From the NCBI GenBank assembly GCA_946122785.1, contig CAMGYJ010000002.1, positions 22,232,492 through 22,296,491 on the forward strand: a DNA stretch of 64,000 nucleotides, in the 5' to 3' direction. This DNA comes from Linum tenue (lineage: Eukaryota > Streptophyta > Magnoliopsida > Malpighiales > Linaceae). The position numbers were made by a program, and so were the translations under genes. A model generated the notes under the pieces. The model was given only the letters and a program-made list of their open reading frames with translations, made no database searches and was not told where the DNA came from. Shown here one piece after another: positions 22,269 to 33,956 of this stretch; positions within the stretch are counted from its first letter, which is position 1; each line of letters opens with the position of its first letter.

Positions 22269-23355
22269 TTTACCTCTTCAGTGACATTATTTCCCCTTTC
22301 TAAATTCACTATTAGCTATTGCATATGGTGAAATTTCTCAAATCTGGCTTCACTAGTTTATATTTGCTGGTGTTGTGGTAGTCTTTGACCTTAATTTACC
22401 AGTTACCGTGACGTAATTTAGAGTTTTGACTCCAAACATAGCTAACATAGTCATAAGCAACTACTCATCAATCCACCATGAAACACACACCAGCATAAGT
22501 GCATAACATAGGCGACTATTGCCTATTGAACCTTCCAAGGAAGGGTCCTAAACTCCTAATAACCTTCTGACCACTCCTACTATTTCTCCACTGTCAAACG
22601 GACCTCATTGTGGGTAATCAAGATTTAGCCCTCCTGCGTTAGTTTAGTTTCGATTCTTTCTAATTTGATAGTTGTAATTGCTTTAGTAACTCTTAGTAAT
22701 ATCCTTTGCCTGGGCTAAAACATTTAACATGTTTTCAGTTGGTGTACTTTCCCGGTTTTGTTGTTGTCCTCGTCAACTCATATCCTTTCCTACAACTGAA
22801 ATGGCCAAGAAAGGTAAAAGACTGATGATACCCCAACAAAAGAACTCGACAATACAACTGGAATTCTTCCACCCAATACGTTCAAGTTGTACTTTACCAC
22901 TTTATATTTTTAATTTTATACGTTCTTTCACAGATTCATATTGCTCAGTTAGGGGACATTGTTACGGGACATTGTTATTCTGAAAACAGTTTTTCTTATT
23001 TTCTCTCACCAGATACCTCTTATAGTCTAATGCTTCTAAGTTCTACCTCTTATTCCGCTTGAAATAGACTCCTATTGTTGAAAGCATTTTAATCCAAATA
23101 TAGACATAAGTGATGTATATGCTTTTTAACTGAACACATTATAAATTAACGGCAAAACAACAGTAACAATAAAACCAATACTAGAGCTAACTGCGTAATG
23201 CGCAAGGTCTAAGCTAGTAATTATAAATTCATTTAAACTCTCATATATGTCATTGCAAGTGAATTGCATTGATGTAAGAGCAATGCAATAAAAGTGAGTT
23301 GGATTGCCTAATGTTTGAAAAAAAATATAAATAATATGAAATTAGTTTTACAATT
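22269..23355. other. Non-coding stretch, former continuation of 14.6-15.4 kb
   Basis: Without the Tat element this joins directly to the sequence ending at 15423. I recognise no exon or RNA gene. A short frame at 22801 (MAKKGKRLMIPQQ) has no recognisable domain. Confidence 0.4.
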
Positions 23356-23376
23356 TCATTGATGTGGATGCTCTTA
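23220..23376 (-). mobile_element. MITE end, same family as 14373
   Basis: The right edge cattgatgtggatgctc followed by TTA is the mirror of the end at 14376. Internally, gcattg/caatgc-type blocks resemble the other copy. The left edge is not found, so the start given is approximate. Confidence 0.45.
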
Positions 23377-23639
23377 CTATTCTCTCATTCAACCCCTATA
23401 GCAAGTGTTCCGGGAGTCCGGATCTGGTGACTAGGGGGGTCCTTAGCCACTTGACTAAGCCCACCTTAGCCTTTAGATTGATCTAATGGTCCAGATAAAG
23501 TGATGAATTATTATTAAATAGAAGAGTAGTTTTGGCATTATTAGAAATTCATTAATTCCTGATTTCGATTTTGTTTTATTTGTTATTATTCATTTATTTT
23601 TTCCTCTCCAACAGTCTCCTCATTTCCCCTTTCTTGTGA

Positions 23640-24040
23640 TGTCCAGAGAGAGAGAGACATGGCGGAGGAGAAAGATTGCAACGCCGGTGGAGGAGAGAGA
23701 GGCGACAACGTCGATGGAGAGTGAGATGGCGGCGACGAAGGTGGAGGAGAGAGAGGTGATGTCCACGATGGTGGTGGAGGAGAGAGAAACGCCGCCAGAG
23801 GCGGATTGTCAGAGAACGGCAGCGGCGACAATGATGGATTAGAGAGAGGCGGCGATGAGAGATAAAGAGAGGCAGCAACGGTCGTCGTCGTCGAGAAAAA
23901 GAGGGGGGAGAGAGAGGGACGATGGTGGAGAGAGAGAGGTGGCGCAATGATGGAGAGAGAGAGGTGGTGACGGCAGTAGAGAGAGTCGGCAGCAGCATCG
24001 GTGGAGAGAGAGTCGACGGCGGCGAAAACGGTGGAGAGAG
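23640..24040. repeat. Purine-rich GAGAGA low-complexity tract
   Basis: About 400 bp dominated by GA repeats mixed with GGCGGCGA-type blocks. Long open frames on either strand here are products of the low complexity (Ser/Leu/Pro runs) and not evidence of a gene. Confidence 0.75.
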
Positions 24041-24059
24041 GGAAGAACAGTGATTTGTA

Positions 24060-24790
24060 TTGCAAGTGTTGTCGGTTTGTATTGTTAGTATTTTTGTAAA
24101 TAATGTCAGTGTGATTTGTATGGTTTGTAATATTAATTTGTATACTTTATATGTATTGATTTGTGATGTAAGTCGTGTCATTTTGTATTGTAAGTACTCA
24201 TACTTTGTACTCTTAGTATGTTTTTGGGTACTTTGTCACTATATTTTCATTACAAAGCATGATGTTTACAAATCAGCCCTATAAATATTAGAAAGCAGAT
24301 TGATAACCATTACAAACTATAGTGTAAACCATTAATAAGACGAACAAACATTACAAAGTCAACCAGGTTGTTTTTTAGACATAAAAAATGACAAACATGG
24401 TTCACAAAAATGACAAACATGGTTCACAAAAATAACAAAGCTTACAAACATTGCAAAAGAAACCGACAAACATTACAAAATTAATAAACCTTATAAACAT
24501 TATAGAAGAAACCGACAAACATTACAAAGAATACTAACATTACAAAATAACTCTACTTACAATACAAATCGGTAAAATTGTATTACAAATCAATGAATAC
24601 AAAGTATACAAATCATAACATAAAAGTATACAAACTAGAGCAACAAATATTATAAATCAAAATGTATACAAATTAGTCATGTAAACATTACAAACACAAC
24701 AGACAAAAATGACAAAGTAGAATGATAAACGATACAAACCGAAATGGTAAACATTACAAAATAGGTTGACAAACATCACAAATCCAACAC
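24060..24790. repeat. Degenerate ACAAACATTACAAA repeat tract with inverted left part
   Basis: From 24290 onward, variants of acaaacattacaaa recur every 15-40 bp. The stretch at 24060-24240 is rich in the reverse complement (tttgtattgtaagt, tttgtaatat), so the two can pair as a large imperfect hairpin. Confidence 0.65.
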
Positions 24791-24878
24791 TGTCGCCAGA
24801 AAATCAGTCTCCGCGGGCTCTGCTCGCCGAACTCCTCCACCGTTGCCGGAAAATCCACAGAAAATATCTCTCTCTTTA

Positions 24879-24885
<7 letters not shown>

Positions 24886-24911
<26 letters not shown>
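24886..24911. repeat. (TC)n microsatellite
   Basis: An uninterrupted run of 13 TC units inside the right arm of the foldback element. Confidence 0.9.
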
Positions 24912-25269
24912 GGGTGTGTGGGTAGCCGACACAAAACCAAAATGGGGAAGGGATGCAAAATCCCTCGCACTGCCGGTAGTTTTACGGGAATCCCTGGACG
25001 GCGGAATCCAAACAGGGACACCGGGATGAAAAACCAGCCGAAAATCCAGCATTCGACAGCGGTTGTTCGTATGTCGCAATCAAACGGTGGGAAAATCCAG
25101 AAAGATTTTTTTAATTTTTAATAATAAATCTGCAGTTACTATATTACCCTTCATTAAATGAGATCAATTACAATCCTCAGATTTAAATGAGACTCAATGG
25201 CTGAGATTGACTTAGTCATGTGATTAAGGGACGGACCATTGTACACGAAATGGTTGTTTAGAAACCGTA

Positions 25270-25660
25270 TGGCTGTGACGGGTAATTACAGATTTACAGT
25301 CAAAACCCGCCACCATATTAGTGCCACAAACAGATTTTCCCTCCAAGCAACAAAATCCAATTTCCCTTCAAATACCTCAAACCTCTCTTCTTCTTCTTCT
25401 TCTCCAATCTCATGCCTACTCTGTTTCCTCCTCTCGTCCGACGTTTTCATCAATCGATTGCCATGTTCTTGTCTAGGGTTTAGCCACGCGTCTCTGGGAA
25501 TGCCGGCGGCCGACGTTCCCTGCTTCTTCACTCCTCTGCCTTCCCCAAGCAGCAACAGATTCCAATTATCTGCAATGGGGTTCAGCCTCTGCTTCCCGAG
25601 CACGTGAGTAGCATAGAGAAATTTCCCACTTTCTATCATTAGGATTCTGCTAGGCATAAT
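25270..25660 (+). pseudogene. Broken copy of GrpE 5' region, exon 1 and part of intron 1
   Basis: It aligns with the GrpE gene at about 34240-34610: the shared leader cctccaagcaa, the exon 1 blocks ttgtctagggtt and cacgcgtctc, and the donor context cacgtgagtagc. The copy then jumps to attaggattctgctagg, which in the gene lies about 600 bp further into intron 1. The ATG at 25463 is kept, but a lost T gives a stop at codon 7. The pseudo-exon is 141 bp against 150 bp. It lies just upstream of the EHD-like pseudogene on the same strand. Confidence 0.85.
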
Positions 25661-26001
25661 TACTGTAATTGACTCGAGATTTAGTTTATAAACATCGTAT
25701 ATAGTTTCCTAATGGATACCTTAGAATCAATGTTTTATCTGCATAACCTTTGTGACCTATTACAATTTTACAGCAAAAGTGACAAAGTATCACATAAATT
25801 TATAAAGTTTATTGAGATTTCTAGTGGATCTTTCGATTTCCAGTGGATCTTTCTTAGGCATTAGAAGTTTTTGGGCATAAGAGAAACATGTCGACCTCCA
25901 GCTCAAGTGATTTTGATGCTAATGGTGAGGAAATCTGGTAGTGATGCATGTTTGTGCCCTGGTTTATGCTTGTATGCTGACATTGATTGGTGAAAATGCA
26001 G

Positions 26002-29000
26002 GTACTCCTCAGGTTGAAACATCACCTTTGTTACGTTGGTTTCCTTCTTTAAAATCTGCAAAGAAGGTTTGTTTTGTTCCAACTGTACATATTTATTATG
26101 TTGGACTGTTCTTCTTTTGTGATAGTGATGCTATTAGCTTTTTCAAAGGTACTGAGATAGTTTTTGCTCAAGATTATCGTACCAATTGCATTAAGGAGAA
26201 ATTGTGCGCTTGCTTTCTGTAGCTTAAGTGCTTATCCCTCCCATGTAGACCTTATATCTATAGCAGTGTCAAGTGGTTCAGCAGGTTGAATTGCATGGCT
26301 ATCCTGAAGGTTCTATGTTTTTAGATACTGTTATACAATCCCTTTGTATTCAAGGGTTCCCATGAAGGCGGATTTTCTGACTAGTGTTGTCTTTGGATAA
26401 CCTCCATTCCTCAATTTCTAATTGGATCTTGAACTGTCTTTGAGTAGTGGTTGAGAAAGCGTGTTACTCATGCGTCACTGTCTTTTCCTCGGAATCCCTT
26501 TGAAGGGGATCTATGGATATCTAATGTTTTGGCTCCTAGCGTTCATGATTCATGCAATCCTCTTCCAGCTGTATTTCTGCATCTCTAAGTTGCATATATG
26601 TTTTTGGTTGATATCCATGTTACGCTTGTGTTTTCTTCAGTAGATCATCGTAACAACTGTCCTTGACCCCTTCCATTTTCTTATGCATTGATTATCATGC
26701 AATGGTCAGGTCTCACCTTCCTCCGAGAAATCCATAATTGATGGTTTGAAGAAGTTGTATCGTCAAAAGCTGGAAGTTACTTATGGATATAATGGCTTTG
26801 TATCTCCACTATTAGTTAGTACAAATGTCACTCATAGTTTTGATATGTCTTCAAATGCATGTTTTTGGATAATTCAAACCTTTCTAACTTATGATCGGAA
26901 TATCTTATTGATGTGTTGTTTATTGCAGACAAATAATGATTTTGATGCCAAACCCATGGTTATGGTATTGGGTCAGTACTCCACAAGCAAAACAACGTTC
27001 ATAAAACATCTACTTAAACATAGTTATCCAAGTTAGACTGGTTTGCTTTGGAGCGGTCTCTTGAAGGCTTCATTTTCCCTCTACTAAGTATTATTCCCTT
27101 TTTCCTGGGATTTCCTGCAGGAGCTCGTATTGGAACTGAACCTACCACGGACAGTTTTGTGGCAGTTATGGTACTGGGAGAGCCCTTTCATATCTTTATG
27201 TTTTAACAAATTTGACTGTGTGCATGTTTTGCTTACTCTTGGGTATAAATAGCTCGTCTTTAGCAAGTCATTCTCTTGTCTGACCCCAAAAGTTCTGATC
27301 TTGAGTTCAAGTTCCTGTTAAGTCCTTAGGAGTTATGAGGCAGCATTGCATGGGCTGTGGATTTTTTTTTTCTTGTCCTCTCTTTGAAAGTTTGTAGCTT
27401 TATATTTCAGAGAAGCTACCCTTACAACTTAGCATCAGGCTTTTAAAACTTCATTACATGTTTCAGGAGTTTGATCTTTCTTTTCTGTATTGAATGCTTT
27501 CTGGTGTTCCTAATTTTTCCCTTTTAATGCTTCAGAGATCTATTTGTATAAATCTAACTTCTATAGATGCTTTGGCACGAAACTAGGAGAATGTAAAATG
27601 TTTTATGTATTTGGCGTTTGTGTTGCTAGCTAAATTGACATTTCATCTATTACCCATTCAATTGTTGAGATGATAGGTTTACACCTGTGGCTTCTTATGC
27701 AGTCTGGACCAGATGATAAAACTATTCCAGGCAATAATATTGCGGGTCAGCCAGACATGCCATTCTATGGAATAACAGCCTTTGGGAAAGAATTTATGTC
27801 AAAATTCAAATGTTCTCAAATGTCGCATCCTGTAAGTCCCTCACTATATTAGGATGGATGATGCTATCTTCAGGTCACCTTTTAGTCATGGTCCATGAAA
27901 CCGTACCGGACACCGTACCGAAAAAGTCAGCGGTAGGGTATTTTACGGCAAAACCGTGGTTTAACCGTAGTTCAACTGTTAATACCGTTAAATACAGTCT
28001 AGCGATTTAGCCTCCGATACTGGTATTTTGTGGTTGAACCGCCGGTACGATACGGTTTCATGGACCATGCTTTTAGTGTGTGAGACATGGTTTTTTCTTT
28101 TGGTGAAGCTGCTGGAGCATATCACATTTGTAGACACACCTAGAGTGTCTGGTGAGCAACAAATCGAACGGTCTTATGATTTTGCTAGTGTGATGTCATG
28201 GTTCGCATCCAAGTGTGATCTTATCCTCCTTCTCTTTGATTATCGCACACTTTTTCTTAGCCACGAGTTGAAGTGCATCATTTAATCTCTACACGGGCAT
28301 GATAACAAGATCAGGGTAGTTTTGAGCAGGGTAGACGAAGTTGTTAAAGAACTAGTAAGAAAGCTTCCAAGTACCTTGTATTAGATTGTCTGTCCAGTAT
28401 TGTAATTCACTTGTTATCTATTTTGCAGCTAATAAAAGTTCATGGAACCTTGTTGTGGTCATTGGCGAGAGTCCTCAGTACTCCTGAAGCTATCCGTGTC
28501 TATACATGGTATGCTTTTCTAGTAGTAATATGTTTTACCACATATAATGTGATGTCAATTTGGAACTTCAGCTCAGCTGCACCATAACAAGAAATGCAGG
28601 TTTTTTCGTAGTTATGTTTCTTGATTCATATTCACTTATAGAGCCTTCGGTTGGGATTGTAGACTAGTATATATTGAATCTGGTATGAAATTAGCGTAGC
28701 TAATGATGAACTTGATGCCTAAGTAGTAGAAAACTTTACAAGCTAGTTGTAGCTAGAAGTAGATCATTGGAATCTGTAGCTACTTGTAATTAGTACACTT
28801 AGGTAGATCTCTTGTAATTAGTACACTTGCTAGCTGGCAGAAGATAACAAGATTCTCAAAAATTAGAACGTAAAAGATCAACCTAATTACAAGATTACAA
28901 GAGATGTGCTGGTAACAATATTATTTTGTGGCCAGTTGTAGCTAGAAGTAGATCATCTTTACAAGCTAGGCTTGTAGTTTTTGGGAATGACTCCACCAAA

Positions 29001-29982
29001 AACGAGCTCATTTCATGTTTTTGATTTCTTAAGAACAAATTATTGCCTTGTTATGCTCTTATGTACCTCCATTGTGTTGCACAGCTGACTGTAGTTTGTT
29101 TCAAGATTATGTACTGCTATCTTGTTCCTTATCAGTGCTGCCTTTATGTACGCTGTTGATTCTTCTCATTGGTTGGCAGCTCATTCGAAGACAACCCAAT
29201 AGATGAAAATATTGTTGGGCCACTTGGGAAAAAGATGATCGAGACGGACCAGTCTGACCTTCTCTCCGATATAAAATATATACCTAAGAAGGTTTTTTAT
29301 CACAAAGTGAGTTCCTTGTCTCTCTTTGCAGGTTTTAAGACATGACCTGGTTCACGGATGTTACATAATCGTTGTTCAAACTATATGCCTTTATTCCAAC
29401 CTTTACCGAGTGCCTTAAATGCCACACAAATCTCACAACCATATCAACCATTATAAATACTGCAAGTCTTTTACTTTAGCGAAGATCGTTTTCTGGATTG
29501 GATATAATCATTTAGGTTGAGTTTTAGGTGTAAAGGAATAACTAATGATGGTTGCTTGTGACAGATCAACGAATTTGTGAAGCGCGCAAGAGCTGCAAAG
29601 ATATATGCTCACATTATTGGCCACCTTAAAAAGGAGATGCCATTCATGATAGGTAAAGCAGAGGCTCAGCGAAGACTAACTGATAATTTAGCAGACGAAT
29701 TTTTAAAGGTCTCCCTCTCCCTAAATGCCTCAAAATAATTGACCTTTTCATTGCTTGCGCCACAAGCTCACCAGTCGACCTTGAATGTTTTTTATAGGTT
29801 CAGAAGGATTTTCACTTAGCTTCAGGTGTTTCCCAAATGTAGAGCAGTTCAAGGAGGTTTTAAGGGGACGCAACTTTACCAAGTTCCCGAGGTTGAAGCC
29901 CAAGATGATCCAAGCTATTGATGACATAGTCGCATATGAAATCCCTAATCTCTTGAAGAAAGCCAGAGACTCTTACGACTAA
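26002..29982 (+). pseudogene. EHD: EHD (EH-domain/dynamin-like ATPase) pseudogene
   Basis: Exons at about 26002-26067, 26710-26814, 26929-27031, 27121-27170, 27703-27831, 28109-28371, 28429-28508, 29180-29306, 29565-29708 and 29798-29982 match plant EHD proteins in order: IIDGLKKLYRQKLEVTY, FDAKPMVMVLGQYS, IGTEPTTDSFV, DLILLLFD, INEFVKRARAAKI, and LKPKMIQAIDDIV. EHD proteins are membrane-remodelling ATPases in endocytic recycling. Lesions: P-loop GQYSTGKT reads GQYSTSKT, DTPGV reads DTPRV, a stop at about 28283, and a small deletion/frameshift near 29828. The N-terminal EH domains are absent. An hAT MITE sits in one intron. Confidence 0.88.
27887..28069. mobile_element. hAT-type MITE, copy 2 (183 bp)
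   Basis: It has the same termini as copy 1 (CATGGTCCATGAAACCGTAC and its inverse) and an exact 8-bp duplication, cttttagt (27879-27886 and 28070-28077). It lies in an intron of the EHD pseudogene. Confidence 0.9.
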
Positions 29983-31275
29983 GGGGAATCTCATGAGTTG
30001 CTGAATCGAAAGAATGTTCTTGGGAAGACCAAACCTTTTGCTTAACAACAACCGCCGCCGAAGAGCCTCTTGTGAGTAAGTCCACATCCCCAGCTAAAAA
30101 GAAAATGACAAGGAGGTTAAAATGCTCTTTTAGCCTTTGAGTTGTGGTTAGCACTTAGCACTAGAGGTGGTTACTTAGCGGTCGGTTGCTTCATGGATTT
30201 AAAAATGAAGGTTTTTTTATTTAAGAACCCAAGGATTTGAGGCATTGTAGATTTGAAACAATCCTTTGTTTGTTAAAATGTTTATCATATTCATGATCAT
30301 GGATTGAAGGGTTTGGGATTTAGAAAGTAAAGCTCAAAATTACCTTACTACCCTTCTCTATTTGTTTATCATATTTTTTATATGTACTCAAACAAGGACA
30401 ATACATACTAAAAAGTATATATTGTCACGAGTATAATAATAGTAAACAAGAAAATTATGTTCAATTTTAACGTAACTTATATTAGTTACCAATTTCTTGT
30501 CTTCCATTTCAAAAGTAACATATGGCAGTATATATTAGAATCGGGAGAACAAAGAATTTCACGTTCCAGGAAAAGATCAAAGGAAACTACAACACAAAAT
30601 GGGCATAGATAATCTATCTCATGTTTGCAATTTTTTGAATATTTATATTATTGGTTTGTTGTTAATTAATTGATTAATTGAAAAAAGAAAACCTACAACA
30701 TAGCCATTTCCTGTGCAGCAAGATACCTTTTACTATACATTGTGACTCATTTATACTATTTCAACTCGGAAGGGGATTGAGTGTGGGCAGGTGCAGGGAA
30801 GTTCTAGTTGGTTCCCAACTCAACTTGATGGTTCAGTCGCGTTTGAACTATTGTTTAGCTTCTGGTTAGGGACTCTTTTCGTTACTATCGCACGCGGTGA
30901 TTGCTCTGAAAAGGAGAGGCAGCCTACTTGGTTTTGCTGCTTCATCGATAAGTGTATCCGGTTAGAGGAAGACTGTGGTAGGTGCTTAATGGGCTAGGTG
31001 TGCCTTTCCATGTTTTCATGTCAGTCAGACGTCACTTTTGCACTCGAGTGACCGGGAGAAAAAGTTGTTAGCTTGGGTGGGTTTATTTCCACCACATGTT
31101 TATGGTGCAGACATGGACACGAGACCCCATCACTCACTTATTACCTTCTCGCCTATGCCTCTTCTTTACCTCAATACAGTTTTCTTTATGTCTCTGTATT
31201 TGCTCCAGTTTCTCTCTCTAATTCCGAGCTTCCTCTGTTCGCAGATTAATTCTTCACCAATTGAAGCTGCTGTGA
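29983..31275. other. Non-coding stretch after the EHD pseudogene
   Basis: I recognise no gene or RNA. The part from 30180 to 30660 is AT-rich. Confidence 0.4.
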
Positions 31276-31990
31276 TGGTGAACTTGGACGGAGCTATTGG
31301 GAGAAGTGGCGATCAAGAGAGAAGTCTCTCGGCAGCTAGGTATTGATAGATTAGCTTCTTTTGGTTTTATATTTTTCTTCCTTCGTTATTTTGTGGAGGC
31401 GATTTCAGCGTTAATAATTTCTTTTGCTTTTATTTATCGGTTGTTCCAACATCGGCGACCGAGTTACAACAACTACTGAAGCTGCCGCAACGCAAGTCAG
31501 TTCTTCAATATGTTCTATGAAGGAGACAATCTGGTGCTATAGGTCCGATTCGGGTTCAAGAATTCCCGTAAACACCCAGAATCCCTTCATTAAGTCATCT
31601 CGATACTCTTTTTTCCTTACTTTGCTGTGAGTAGCTCATTGTTTTTCTATTTTTCTCAGATTTTCCAGGGCAATGACGGGAGAATCGGGTGTCGAATATC
31701 CCAGATTTACGATTGTGATAATGGTAGGATGAAAGCCAACAGGTATGCTATTTAGTTCTTTTCAATCTATGTTCAATCTTTAGTTCTTTCCAATCTATGT
31801 TTTTAAGCCCTTACTTCTTCTCCGGCTTAGGCAACAGAGATGCATTGTTGTGCTTCAATTTCTTTGTCGGAGATCCTCAAAGCCACCAGGGATCGTGGAG
31901 TTCCGGTGACGAAAAACGAGAATCGACTGCCTCCGCTGGAGAGAACCTTAGTTGCACTCGCGTTGAGTAATCCGCTCTATTTCTCTCTCG
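31276..31990 (+). other. Exon-like pieces of an unrecognised gene, possibly captured
   Basis: Three pieces have plausible splice borders: an ATG at 31276 (MVNLDGAIGRSGDQERSL) with donor CTAG|gtattg near 31340; ctcag-led sequence at about 31661-31740 with donor AACAG|gtatgc; and a cttag-led piece from about 31830 beginning GNRDALLCFNFFVGD. The middle piece carries a stop in the joined frame. I do not recognise a product. It may be a fourth captured fragment in the Helitron-like block, or chance. Confidence 0.25.
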
Positions 31991-32391
31991 CTTTGATGCG
32001 ACTTTCTTACTTTTTTAAGGGTTTCTGCTAATTGGATTTTGGGTAGCCTCTTTCTTTCTTATTTTTGCAAATTGTGGATTTACTTATTTTTCCAGTAACT
32101 TAAACGATTTTGCTCATCCTTTCCTTGCTTATTCATGCTTCATTTGTGCTCAACCAAGTCTCCATGGTGGATTCTGATTATTTTTGCTCTGAACTCTTGG
32201 TAAATAAGTCGTTAGAGTAGGTGGCTTCTTTCCTGCTTTTACTGTCTTCAAACATTACCTTTCTAATTAATTTGTTTATTGGAGTCTATTTCATTGGCGG
32301 ATTCCTTTTAGTATTTGAGGTCCTTTCGTGGAGCTGAATTTAATTTCGTGGCTCTTTTGTTTTCGGATTTGGTGAAAGATATTCATGGAAG

Positions 32392-32828
32392 CAATGTTGT
32401 TAGAACCGAACCGGAGCATGACCCGGTAATGCGAACGGCTCGCACTTTAGTGGTCCAACCGGCATTAGACCGTTTAAAAACCGTTAGAGAACCGGTACCT
32501 AATAAACGTTATTAGTATAAATAGTGGACATTTCTTAATCAGAGCTCGTCTCTTTCCTTCGAAATTGTGAAATGGAAATAAGGATTCAGTTTGAGAGCCC
32601 GACGTTTTTGGTTTATTTCGATTTTTTATTTTCTGCAATTTTTTTAATTAAATTTAACGGCTGAATGGCAAAAACCGGATGAACGGCTCGAGCGGTTAAC
32701 CACCTTGGCCGCTCGTCAACCGCTACATAAAACCGGAACGACTTTTAGACTATTCTGAACTGATTTTGTGACCGGGTGGCGGTTTTACCGGTCGGGCCGA
32801 GCGGCTCGGCTCGGCTTTAATAACACTG
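32392..32828. mobile_element. hAT-type MITE, a second family (437 bp)
   Basis: The ends read CAATGTTGTTAGAACCGAAC and, inverted, CAGTGTTATTAAAGCCGAGC. The 8-bp flanks catggaag (32384-32391) and catggaat (32829-32836) match at seven of eight bases. The interior is non-coding with repeated aaccgg/ccggtt motifs. Confidence 0.75.
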
Positions 32829-33262
32829 CATGGAATTCTTCAGGTGGAGTAAGCATTTTCTTTTTTAAGTTTTCATTTCTCTTTGATGTTATAGGTCTTG
32901 ATTTAGGAGATTTGTGGTCCGAATGGAAAATGAAGTATATGGTTCTGCTGGTTGACGAGACTTGGTCTCCAATGAAAATACTAGCCAATCACGGTTGGTA
33001 TTCTGTGAAATCCCTTTAGTATGGCTCTCTATCTGGATACTCGGTTGGTTTTGATGAGTGTTTTTGACAGTTGCAACGATTAAACCTACCATATCCCACG
33101 TTCTAATTGAGTAATTGGTATACCTGTTGGTCACTCAGTTTCTTGGTATGCCACAGTTATTTCATTTTAATTGGTCTGTACTGATTATGTAAGGCGTTCA
33201 TGTATCCTTTTATACCGATCGTGTCTATGATTTATTTTCTCTTAACAGGAAAGGGACGAAGG

Positions 33263-33400
33263 TTTGTGAGAACAGAGGAGAAGAAGAAATAGTTTCTTTA
33301 TGCATTGGACACATGGATATCTGCTCTTTTATTTTGTGAGAACAGAGTAAAATAAGAAACATATTATGCATTGGACATCTGGATATCCACTCTTTTATTG
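33263..33400 (+). repeat. Tandem duplication, about 70-bp unit
   Basis: Two copies start tttgtgagaacagag at 33263 and 33333. Both contain tatgcattggaca and ctcttttatt. Confidence 0.75.
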
Positions 33401-33643
33401 ATCCTACATATGTACATTTTTTTGTAATAATTATTTTTTGTTTTTGAGTATTACCTCGGTAGATAATTAGGCAGCAAACTGTAACTTGATTTGTTCCAAT
33501 AAGTTGCTCAAGGCTTTTACCTCAAGGTTTCTGCACTAGGAATGAAATTTACTCGAATCAACATGAAACAACATAAATTGTAGTAAAACATATATTGATC
33601 TCCAAACACATCCGGTCTATTTTGCCAAATAAATCTCAAATCC

Positions 33644-33671
33644 CAGCGCGGAGCGCGAGCAATAAAACTAG
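33644..33671 (+). other. Helitron 3' terminus: hairpin and CTAG
   Basis: A GC-rich palindrome, GCGCGGAGCGCG, stands in AT-rich DNA 11 nt before CTAG and is followed by T. This is the standard Helitron 3' architecture. Confidence 0.7.
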
Positions 33672-33956
33672 TTATAATGTAAAATAGGTAAAGGTGAGGT
33701 AAATCTTGAAATATTAAAATTTCATAAGGGCAGATGGGTAAAATCCCATCATGGATTTGTGGCATGTAACAAATCACGCATCAATATTAGGGATTTACAA
33801 GTCCGTGGGGTGCACGGATTTGGACACTTCAAATTCGTGGGTCCCACGGATTTGATCCTTACAAAAATTGCAAACAAATGATGGATTTTTCTAAATCCAT
33901 GATGGATTGAATTTATGTACCAAATCCATCATCCAAATCAACGAAGCAAACAACCC

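Larger units (their letters stand above)
23410..25245. mobile_element. Probable foldback/Mutator-like element with long degenerate inverted arms
   Basis: The outer arms match in inverted orientation: left has ggtccttagccacttgactaag, right inverted has gtcccttaatcacatgactaag-like sequence. Inside them lie a GAGAGAG-rich stretch (left) and its CTCTCTC counterpart (right), then inner tracts of TTTGTA/TACAAA motifs. No transposase is seen. The exact ends and target duplication could not be fixed. Confidence 0.4.
14581..33671 (+). mobile_element. Putative large non-autonomous Helitron with captured gene fragments
   Basis: The left edge reads TCTATAAAATTATTAAAGGG directly after an A. The right edge has a GCGC-GGA-GCGC hairpin 11 nt before CTAG, followed by T. 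These are Helitron hallmarks: 5' TC, 3' hairpin plus CTRR, insertion between A and T without duplication. The block holds plus-strand host fragments (GrpE exon 1, an EHD-like gene, unrecognised exon-like pieces) and later insertions. No Rep/helicase is visible. The right end is convincing. Pairing it with this left end is the weak point, since the true 5' end could lie nearer. Confidence 0.45.

Noticed and set aside
23586..24181. Long Ser/Leu/Pro-rich frames on the minus strand
   Set aside because: They follow from the GAGAGA-rich low-complexity tract and overlap in two frames with similar composition.
30780..31050. Possible tRNA-derived SINE
   Set aside because: A loose match to box B (ggttcagtcgcgtttgaac) was seen, but no proper box A at the right distance, no tail and no flanking duplication.
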